NCBI RefSeq assembly: GCF_014647855.1
Contig: NZ_BMPZ01000009.1
Coordinates: 1-64,000, forward strand
From: Shewanella gelidii
GTDB taxonomy: Bacteria > Pseudomonadota > Gammaproteobacteria > Enterobacterales > Shewanellaceae
Direction: 5' to 3'
DNA length: 64,000 nucleotides
The translations under genes and the position numbers were made by a program. The notes below the pieces were generated by a model. It did no database searches, had not been told where the DNA came from, and saw nothing but the letters and a program-made list of their open reading frames with translations. Every line of letters begins with the position of its first letter. Positions within the stretch are counted from its first letter, which is position 1. Shown here in pieces: positions 1 to 5,561 of this stretch.

Positions 1-100
1 GACAGGTGTCACGACGGATTATGTAAGGTAGGCGCTGCTTATCGAAAGGTAAGTAATCCACGGATATCAGCATGACAACCGACGAACTTACTTGCTTCAT
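1..100 (-). CDS. possible partial ORF at the left edge (third integron cassette region)
   Basis: An open frame starts with ATG at 100 and reads leftward off the window without a stop, about 33 codons. I do not recognise the product. It lies beyond the second attC, where the next cassette would be expected, and it has no clear ribosome binding site. It may be a cassette gene or chance open frame. Confidence 0.2.
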   Translation of the reverse strand, partial: MKQVSSSVVMLISVDYLPFDKQRLPYIIRRDTC

Positions 101-195
101 CTACTGCGTTAACTCAATTCATTTTGGGTAGAGAACAAAACTAGGCTTAAATCTTTAGGCCGATATTATTACGTTCTGCTTGACGTGGGGAGTCA

Positions 196-257
196 TACCA
201 ACGCCAAGCTAAGCGGCGCAGCTTTGCTGCGTCCTTGCTTGAGCGCCTTGTTAGGGC
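196..257 (-). other. attC recombination site of integron cassette 2
   Basis: Read on the minus strand this is a compact attC of about 62 bp. It has R'' core GCCTAAC (within GCCCTAAC, 257 to 250), an imperfect inverted-repeat arm containing GACGCAGC and GCTGCGCC, and R' core GTTGGTA (202 to 196). R'' is the exact complement of the GTTAGGGC found at the other end of the same cassette (728 to 721), as expected if both came from one circularised attC. The cassette's stop codon ends one base before R''. Confidence 0.88.
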
Positions 258-727
258 TTTATGCCAGCTTGAATACGACATTGCCCGATTTAAATTGTTT
301 TAGCTTAATAGCTGGATCGTTTAATGTTGCCTCAGCGCCAGGTCCCAGCCAAAAGTTTTTTACAGCTTGGGTCGTTGGGTTCTCTGATTTCTCGTTGAAA
401 CAAATCAGAGAGTTGATGCTACGTTTTTTGAGCCAATTTCTTAATTTTTTGTACAGTAACTCTACTGCCTGATGCGACGAGAAGTTGTAAGCCCCATCCA
501 AATCAGTTGAAGCAATTGCAATGCGACCGGAAGTAAGGATTCCGTCTTCTAGGAGGCTTCGTTCATATTGGATGAAGCCATCATCCAGCAGAATCTCATC
601 GAAGAGTTTCCCCTTCTTAATGCTTACTCCATCAATGCTACGAAGATGATCGTCAAAGACCGCATGATCATCTTGGTTCATGAAGTATTGAAATTCACTC
701 CGCATCTCGATTCCTTTGTAGCCCTAA
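202..727 (-). mobile_element. integron gene cassette 2 (second from attI)
   Basis: The cassette is bounded by G/TTAGGGC at 728/727 and G/TTGGTA at 202/201, giving 526 bp with a single ORF and a terminal attC. Orientation is leftward, away from the intI remnant, which is the normal direction for cassettes. The leader is only about 22 nt and carries AAAGGA five nt before the ATG. Confidence 0.85.
259..705 (-). CDS. cassette-encoded hypothetical protein, 148 aa
   Basis: This is the single ORF of cassette 2. Its ATG at 705 follows a good ribosome binding site (AAAGGA), and the stop at 259-261 sits directly before the attC, which is typical cassette packing. I see no signal peptide and no membrane segment; it looks like a soluble cytosolic protein. 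The N-terminal half is acidic (many D and E, for example DDHAVFDDHLRS) and a basic patch (KKLRNWLKKR) lies near residue 90. I do not recognise a family. Cassette ORFs of this kind are often toxin-antitoxin, immunity or defence genes, but nothing in the sequence shows this. Confidence 0.75.
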   Translation of the reverse strand: MRSEFQYFMNQDDHAVFDDHLRSIDGVSIKKGKLFDEILLDDGFIQYERSLLEDGILTSGRIAIASTDLDGAYNFSSHQAVELLYKKLRNWLKKRSINSLICFNEKSENPTTQAVKNFWLGPGAEATLNDPAIKLKQFKSGNVVFKLA

Positions 728-821
728 CGCCCTGTTAAGGGGCAAATTGTAGTTGGCTAAAATGTGAAGCGAAGCGGAACCAGCCAACTGTTATTTGTCC
801 CGCTTGAACAGCTTGTTATGT
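722..821 (-). other. attC recombination site of integron cassette 1
   Basis: Read on the minus strand this is a long attC of about 100 bp. R'' is ACATAAC (821 to 815), followed by AAGC, then a long imperfect dyad containing CAGTTGGCTG and TAGCCAACT, ending in R' GTTAGGG (728 to 722). R'' is the exact complement of GTTATGT at the cassette's 5' boundary (1204 to 1198). The length and the GTTGGCTGGTTCC-type arm resemble the long attC sites of marine gammaproteobacterial chromosomal integrons. The TAA stop of the cassette gene lies inside R''. Confidence 0.9.
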
Positions 822-1203
822 GTAAATTTTTAGCTGTACTTTGCCGTTTATAATTTCTAAGTTACCAAACTCACCAATAACCTTAAAGCCTTGATTTGTC
901 TTAATTAACGAATCTATATTGCCATAATCAAATGAACCATTTATATCTTTGATTGGTTTAACACTACTTTGTTCAGCAAGCCCTGAATATGAAGTAAAAT
1001 CCGTAAATTGAATTTCACATTTACGGTAGCAAGTATATTCATCAGGTTTTGGACTTAGATAATGAGGTGAATCAGGCCAAATGCTTGCCTCAATTTTGAA
1101 TGTGATTTCCGTGTCATTTGAACTCCAACCGAGAACAAACGAGTCATTGAAATCTATACCTTTGAAAATATCCATATACTCGACGATATCCGTTTACACA
1201 TAA
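728..1203 (-). mobile_element. integron gene cassette 1 (attI-proximal)
   Basis: The cassette runs from G/TTATGT at 1204/1203 to the G of R' at 728 and is 476 bp long, with one ORF and a terminal attC. It is the first cassette after attI and so lies closest to the Pc-type promoter at 1284-1313. The leader before its ATG is 28 nt. Confidence 0.87.
816..1175 (-). CDS. cassette-encoded hypothetical protein, 119 aa
   Basis: This is the single ORF of cassette 1, with ATG at 1175 and TAA at 816-818 inside the attC R'' core. The protein is small, slightly acidic and rich in Asp, Ser, Ile and Phe, with alternating hydrophobic stretches near the C-terminus (GNLEIINGKVQLKI) that suggest a beta-rich fold. 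It has no signal peptide or membrane helix. I do not recognise a family. The ribosome binding site is weak (GAG), so expression may depend on a short leader behind Pc. Function is unknown. Confidence 0.75.
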   Translation of the reverse strand: MDIFKGIDFNDSFVLGWSSNDTEITFKIEASIWPDSPHYLSPKPDEYTCYRKCEIQFTDFTSYSGLAEQSSVKPIKDINGSFDYGNIDSLIKTNQGFKVIGEFGNLEIINGKVQLKIYT

Positions 1204-1265
1204 CGCTTATTAGCGAGCATGCCGTATATGAAAATCACCATATTCTAATGAACGCCTTCAGCTTG
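1198..1265 (-). other. probable attI site of the chromosomal integron
   Basis: The first cassette boundary on the minus strand is AATAAGC G/TTATGT with the exchange point between 1204 and 1203. The sequence just upstream of it, between the boundary and the Pc-type promoter, lacks the long dyad of an attC, as expected for attI. The outer limit is a guess. A nine-base direct repeat (CGAGCCTTG at 1340-1348 and 1355-1363, 15-bp period) lies further right and could be part of an integrase-binding region. Confidence 0.6.
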
Positions 1266-1283
1266 AATTTTAATCTGTTGAAT

Positions 1284-1313
1284 TTTATAGCAAAAAACCA
1301 CCCGTTAATGCAA
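1284..1313 (-). promoter_or_regulatory. candidate Pc promoter reading into the cassette array
   Basis: On the minus strand there is a -35 box TTGCAT (1313 to 1308), an 18-nt spacer and a -10 box TATAAA (1289 to 1284). It points at cassette 1 across the putative attI, the layout expected for the common promoter of an integron. Confidence 0.6.
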
Positions 1314-1479
1314 GCTCCTCCGAAGCGCTCCTTAAAAAACGAGCCTTGATTTATCGAGCCTTGGTATGCTTCCTATTAAATAAGTTGGAATAAATATTTA
1401 CTTCATATTTATCAATCACATACTAACACCTTGCAAATCAAAACGAGAACAACAAATTTACATAGTAGGAAGTAGTTTT

Positions 1480-1523
1480 TTGCATTTTTGCAGATTTCAC
1501 ATTATACCTGTATGCATACACAG
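1480..1523 (+). promoter_or_regulatory. intI promoter overlapped by a LexA box
   Basis: A -35 TTGCAT (1480-1485), a 17-nt spacer and a -10 TATACC (1503-1508) precede the intI start at 1545. A perfect SOS box CTGTATGCATACACAG (1508-1523, CTGT-N8-ACAG) starts on the last base of the -10. Integron integrases are known to be repressed by LexA in this way. The promoter and operator are still intact although the gene behind them is broken. Confidence 0.75.
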
Positions 1524-1544
1524 ACATCGTGTAAGTGTCATCCA

Positions 1545-1629
1545 ATGAGTAAATCACCATTCATCGAATCCATCCGTAACCTTTTAAGAACGAAGCGATA
1601 TAGCCTTAAAATAGAAAAAGCTTACTCAT
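1545..1629 (+). pseudogene. intI: integron integrase IntI, 5' remnant
   Basis: About 28 codons from ATG 1545 match the N-terminus of IntI-type tyrosine recombinases (start MSKSPFIESIRN, then TKRYSLKIEKAYS). This is the usual position of the R-x-x-Y-S-x-x-T/I-E-K-A-Y element of the SAM-like DNA-binding domain. At about 1629 the similarity stops and the frame runs into the antisense of another gene. All catalytic residues (R-H-R-Y) and the IntI-specific insertion are missing, so the protein is non-functional. Its location and its divergent orientation relative to the cassettes fit a chromosomal integron. The assignment rests on this short segment plus attC, attI and LexA-box context. Confidence 0.7.
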
Positions 1630-2325
1630 TTGGCGGTCTGTTTTTTGCCATCGCTGGCGCGATGAATCGGGAACAGCGGCATTCTGCTGGCTCAGTTTAA
1701 TGTCATCAAACGGGTTGACTTGAGTGAGCAGCATCAGTCTGCACCACTTAAAAAACTGCGGTACCGCTGCGAAGTAATCTTTGTTGGATTTATGACTTCT
1801 TCCTTCGGTGAGTAATAAGTCTCGATAGACCAGTGCATGGGCACTTGAAACATCAGATACGGATGAAACTTCAGTGCTTTGAATGAAATGTGTTGTTCTT
1901 TGCAATAACTGTTTGGCTGAAGCAGAGCTGATGGACTCTTTAGACTTAGACGCAATAAACTGCGCTTGAGCCGATACAAACGTCATTGACGGCAAAGCAG
2001 GTGTACTTCGAGCTGCTTTCACAGCCGATTGAACACGATTTGGCATTGTTTGAACTTGATTTACCGCACAATCAAACGTTGCTCTGATCTCATCAACCGT
2101 TTGATTCACCAAATCTGTGAACTCATCAGCCTGAACAGTTTCAGTTACAGAATCAATCAACTGCCGTAAACGGCTAGCAACGTCAAAATTGCGCGAAATC
2201 GCTAGTGTGCGGTTTTTGGTAAGAAGAGAAACCTTAACGTCAAAGCGGAACCCTCTGACTTTTAAGTATTTTGGTAAACAGATGCGCGTATAGTAGGTGC
2301 AATTCGGTGCTCTAAATAGGTACAT
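1606..2325 (-). pseudogene. tRNA-Ser-adjacent tyrosine recombinase, 3'-truncated
   Basis: The gene starts at ATG 2325, after the tRNA-Ser terminator. It encodes the N-terminal and core-binding region of a phage-type integrase: MYLFRAPNCTYYTRICLPKY, then VKVSLLTKNRTLAISRNF, then a SAM-like segment ending AAVPQFFKWC..NPFDDI. Homologous coding ends near 1630; the last few codons to the stop at 1606 are antisense intI sequence. No catalytic Arg-His-Arg-Tyr domain remains, so it is inactive. It sits directly behind a tRNA gene and reads away from it, the classic position of an island integrase. Confidence 0.7.
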
Positions 2326-2373
2326 TGTCTCAGTCAATCCTATAGTGACTGATTTAAGACCGCCTGAAACGCA

Positions 2374-2403
2374 AAAAAGCCGTTGATAATCAACGGCTTT
2401 TTC
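2374..2403 (-). terminator. rho-independent terminator of tRNA-Ser
   Basis: AAAAGCCGTTGA-TTA-TCAACGGCTTTTTT on the minus strand forms a stable hairpin with a T tract, 13 nt beyond the tRNA 3' end. Confidence 0.85.
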
Positions 2404-2415
2404 ACTTTTCCAATA

Positions 2416-2505
2416 TGGCGGAGGAGCAGGGATTTGAACCCTGGAACGGGGTAAACCGTTGCCGGTTTTCAAGACCGGTGCATTCGACCACTCTGCCACC
2501 CCTCC
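2416..2505 (-). tRNA. tRNA-Ser (anticodon UGA)
   Basis: This is a 90-nt class II tRNA including encoded CCA. The acceptor GGAGGGG pairs with CTCCTCC, followed by discriminator G. The anticodon arm is CCGGT-CTTGAAA-ACCGG with anticodon TGA, and the variable arm is long (GCAACGGTTTACCCCGTTCC). It reads UCA-type serine codons. A truncated island integrase lies directly downstream, so its 3' end is a likely old attachment site. Confidence 0.96.
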
Positions 2506-2516
2506 GAACGAGCGAG

Positions 2517-2545
2517 ATAATATAAGCGCACAGACTTGTTGTAAA
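2517..2545 (-). promoter_or_regulatory. promoter of tRNA-Ser
   Basis: On the minus strand: -35 TTTACA (2545 to 2540), 17-nt spacer, -10 TATTAT (2522 to 2517), placed 11 bases before the tRNA 5' end and followed by a GC-rich discriminator. Confidence 0.65.
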
Positions 2546-2735
2546 CTGTTATTTGTATTTTTTTGTTTGATTGCTCAACGTTTCAACAAGCTGCTGAACT
2601 AACCGACAACGAAGCGATTCACCTTTGAGTAGGTATTTGGCTTTTAAGTGTGATGACAATGACTACGCTTTGTATTAGATAATAAATCCTTCACTATGGT
2701 AAAATTGCCAAACTATTAATCGTGCCAGATCTTTT

Positions 2736-4469
2736 ATGAAGCCTACTTTGCTCACCAGCAGTCAGTTATCACCGACATATAATTTTACTCAAATCAAAAC
2801 GGTGAACGCACCAGAACACCCGCTCTTGTTAAGCCAAGATAGAGTTATAGACGCATTTACATTGCTTTATGCAACGAACAATCAACATATGTACTTGGCT
2901 GACTTTAACGGGTTAGATAGAAGCTTATTTATAAAAGCACTGCTCGACTCTCATGCCGAAAGTGCAAACCAGTATTTAGTTGCATATAAGGATGAACAAC
3001 AACAAGCCAAGCTCAGGTGGCAAGAGCAACACCCCGGAGAATCCGCAGGGGTGCTCGCCAGCCGAACCAAGCAATATCAATATTTAAGCGGAAACATACG
3101 CCGCCAAGATCTCATTGGCACTATCAACAGAACAGAGCACTCAAGCCAATATCAACCGGGTGCATTTGCCAGTTGCCAACTCGTTTTCATCTGTGCGGAA
3201 TCATTATGGAAGCGTGAATCTTTATGGGAATTTGTGATGCAAACTCTGAATACTGGCCACTACCGCGTCAGTTCAGAATTATCCACGATACCTTTAGGCT
3301 GTAAAGTAGTACTGGTTGGTAATAGTTCGGTATTTTCTCAGCTTTACCAATTGGACGGCAATTTTAAGCAGCACTTCCCTCTTTTAGGAGAAATAGCACA
3401 AGAAATTGATTTGTCAGAGCACAACGAACAAACCTATCAAGCATGGCTCAATGCAATTGCTGACACCCAATCGCTGCAACTTGCAGACAATGCTTATTTG
3501 CCGTTGTTTAAACTCTCAGCGCGGATCACAGAGCATCAAAACAAACTTAGTTTAGATAGTCAGCGCTTCGTACAGCTGTTAGCTCAAGCAAAAGCCTATA
3601 GCGGTAGTACTCATATAGATGCGAGTCATATCAACAAAGCGATACAACAACAGAAAATTAGGCATAACAGCCAAGAGGTTATTTCTTCGCAAAATTTTGA
3701 CGATCGCTTTATTGGCCTATCCACGAGCGGCGAAGTCATTGGACAAGTGAACGGTCTTACCGTGATTGACTTAGCCGACTACAGTTATGGTGAACCGGCA
3801 CGAATCACCGCATCAGTACATTATGGCGATGGTGAAGTCGCTGATATTGAGAGAAAATCTGAGCTTGGTGGCAACATTCATGCAAAGGGGATGATGATTC
3901 TATCCTCCTGCTTATACAGAATCTTTGGAAAAGATGCCCCCTTACATCTCAACGCAAATATTGTGTTTGAACAGTCATACCAAGAAATTGATGGGGATAG
4001 TGCGTCCCTTGCCGAGTATTGTTGCCTAATATCAGCAATAGCCGAACAACCAATCCTGCAATCATTGGCTGTAACGGGTGCGATTGATCAGTTTGGCAAC
4101 GTTCAAGCCATTGGCGGCGTCAATGAGAAAATTGAAGGTTTCTTTAATTTATGCCAGCGACGAGGACTAACCGGCACTCAAGGTATCATCATTCCAAAAG
4201 CGAATACTCAACAACTAAATCTATGCAATTCAGTTATACAAGCAATTGAAAAAGATATGTTTTCAATTTATCAAGTTGAACACATTGACCAAGCCGTAGA
4301 ATTGTTGATGGGTATAAGTGCTGGCGATGCTGATGCTCAAAACCAATTCGAAAAAGAAACATTATATGGCATGGTACAAGCGCGGTTAGACCAGCTTGCA
4401 GGGCAAGAAGAAGAACCGGAACTAACTCCATTTGCAAAAGTGTTAACTAAATTACGCTTTTTTAGGTAA
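2736..4469 (+). CDS. lonH: LonH-type (YcbZ) Lon-like protease, 577 aa
   Basis: This is a cytosolic Lon-family protein with a C-terminal S16 proteolytic domain. The catalytic Ser is S422 in DGDSAS and the Lys is K465 in GGVNEKIEG, a 43-residue separation equal to that in Escherichia coli Lon. The N-terminal AAA-like part lacks a recognisable Walker A motif; the equivalent stretch around residues 50-60 reads ADFNGLDRSLF. This resembles E. coli YcbZ (LonH, 586 aa), which also lies next to fabA. The length is normal. The start has no strong Shine-Dalgarno. Substrates are not known from the sequence. Confidence 0.88.
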   Translation: MKPTLLTSSQLSPTYNFTQIKTVNAPEHPLLLSQDRVIDAFTLLYATNNQHMYLADFNGLDRSLFIKALLDSHAESANQYLVAYKDEQQQAKLRWQEQHPGESAGVLASRTKQYQYLSGNIRRQDLIGTINRTEHSSQYQPGAFASCQLVFICAESLWKRESLWEFVMQTLNTGHYRVSSELSTIPLGCKVVLVGNSSVFSQLYQLDGNFKQHFPLLGEIAQEIDLSEHNEQTYQAWLNAIADTQSLQLADNAYLPLFKLSARITEHQNKLSLDSQRFVQLLAQAKAYSGSTHIDASHINKAIQQQKIRHNSQEVISSQNFDDRFIGLSTSGEVIGQVNGLTVIDLADYSYGEPARITASVHYGDGEVADIERKSELGGNIHAKGMMILSSCLYRIFGKDAPLHLNANIVFEQSYQEIDGDSASLAEYCCLISAIAEQPILQSLAVTGAIDQFGNVQAIGGVNEKIEGFFNLCQRRGLTGTQGIIIPKANTQQLNLCNSVIQAIEKDMFSIYQVEHIDQAVELLMGISAGDADAQNQFEKETLYGMVQARLDQLAGQEEEPELTPFAKVLTKLRFFR

Positions 4470-4547
4470 CTTTTAGCTGATCGGACTTGTTTAGCTTACA
4501 CGTGTTCGCTAATCTTGGCGCTTCAAGATAAGGAGTGGTAGAACACA

Positions 4548-5063
4548 ATGAACAAAGCAAACAGTTTCAGCAAAGAAGAATTAATTGCCTGTGGCAATGG
4601 TGAGCTTTTCGGCAAAAACTCACCACACTTACCTGTGAATAATATGTTGATGATGGATCGCATCGTTAAGATAAATGAAGACGGCGGACCGTTTGGTAAA
4701 GGTGAAATTGTAGCTGAACTCGATATTACCCCTGATCTTTGGTTTTTCGATTGCCACTTTGTGGGTGATCCGGTCATGCCCGGTTGCCTTGGCTTAGATG
4801 CAATGTGGCAATTAGTGGGCTTCTTCCTCGCATGGGAAGGCGCACAAGGACGCGGAAGAGCGCTTGGCGTTGGTGAAGTAAAATTCACGGGCCAAGTGCT
4901 ACCAGAAGCGAAGAAAGTAACCTACCGCCTCAATATCAAGCGTAAAATCCATCGCAAATTGATTATGGGGATCGCTGATGCGGTTATGGAAGTGGATGGT
5001 CGAGAGATTTACTCAGCAACCGATCTAAAAGTTGGCGTATTCTCTGATACTTCAACCTTCTAA
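4548..5063 (+). CDS. fabA: 3-hydroxydecanoyl-ACP dehydratase/isomerase FabA
   Basis: FabA dehydrates 3-hydroxyacyl-ACP and isomerises trans-2- to cis-3-decenoyl-ACP, the branch point of anaerobic-type unsaturated fatty acid synthesis in the cytosol. The protein has 171 residues (E. coli 172). Catalytic His70 (DCHFVGDP) and Asp84 (GLDAMWQL) are at the family positions. It lies 78 bp after lonH on the same strand and ends in a strong terminator. AAGGAG precedes the ATG. In gammaproteobacteria fabA is usually under FadR or FabR control; I did not identify an operator here. Confidence 0.97.
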   Translation: MNKANSFSKEELIACGNGELFGKNSPHLPVNNMLMMDRIVKINEDGGPFGKGEIVAELDITPDLWFFDCHFVGDPVMPGCLGLDAMWQLVGFFLAWEGAQGRGRALGVGEVKFTGQVLPEAKKVTYRLNIKRKIHRKLIMGIADAVMEVDGREIYSATDLKVGVFSDTSTF

Positions 5064-5113
5064 GTTTTAAAACAGCGAAAACCGTCTTAGTACCCTACAT
5101 GCTAAGAAAAATA

Positions 5114-5145
5114 AAGGCCCCAAACACAATGGTTTGGGGCCTTCT
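5114..5145 (+). terminator. terminator after fabA (possibly bidirectional with rmf)
   Basis: A 12-bp stem AAGGCCCCAAAC / GTTTGGGGCCTT with a five-base loop is followed by CTTCTT. The rmf gene on the opposite strand ends 56 bp to the right and shows no other terminator, so this hairpin may serve both. Confidence 0.85.
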
Positions 5146-5200
5146 TGCAATCTCATCTGACAAAACATCAATACAGAGAGAAATTCCTTTTCGTTATCTC

Positions 5201-5377
5201 TTAACGGTTAAATAAACCACTTTGCCGGCCATCTACCCCTTCGCGCCATCCCCCTAACCATTGGGAGCGCGAATCCAAACTCGCGTAGGGACATAATTCT
5301 TTGGAACGGCCACCGATTCCGGCCTGAAATCCTTTTGAAAAAGCTCTGTCTAAACGATCTCGTTTTTGTCTTTTCAT
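5201..5377 (-). CDS. rmf: ribosome modulation factor RMF, 58 aa
   Basis: The translation from ATG 5377 begins MKRQKRDRLDRAFSKGFQAG and continues through GRSKELCPY and SQWLGGWREG. These are the signature segments of RMF, which dimerises 70S ribosomes into inactive 100S particles in stationary phase. The length fits (E. coli 55 aa). GAGGA lies eight nt before the start. The neighbourhood rmf-fabA-lonH is as in E. coli. The protein is small and very basic. Confidence 0.95.
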   Translation of the reverse strand: MKRQKRDRLDRAFSKGFQAGIGGRSKELCPYASLDSRSQWLGGWREGVDGRQSGLFNR

Positions 5378-5506
5378 GCAAGCGTCCTCATATTTCCATT
5401 CAAATTGAGCCGAAGCCCACTTCTATAAATAGAGTTTTTTTTAACCAAGATCAATCAAAAATTGTGCAAAAAAACGCCTCGATTTTTAACTTATTGACAA
5501 TAAGAC

Positions 5507-5538
5507 AAAAAAAATCGGAGCTTATTCGCTCCGATTTT
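5507..5538 (-). terminator. terminator after the DUF3466 gene
   Basis: The stem AATCGGAGC / GCTCCGATT with loop TTATT (on + TTATT) is followed on the minus strand by a run of T. It lies 24 bp beyond the stop of the DUF3466 gene. Confidence 0.85.
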
Positions 5539-5561
5539 TACCGTTCGATTTTGATATAACT

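Noticed and set aside
185..472. 95-codon plus-strand frame at the left end
   Set aside because: It is antisense to the cassette 2 gene and runs through the attC; no ribosome binding site and no plausible product.
1606..2499. A 297-codon minus-strand frame starting inside tRNA-Ser
   Set aside because: Its first 58 codons are read-through of the tRNA gene and its terminator. The real coding part starts at ATG 2325 and is itself a truncated recombinase.
1..2545. CRISPR array in the repeat-rich left end
   Set aside because: The repeats are attC dyads and one short direct repeat; there are no regularly spaced identical repeats and no cas genes.
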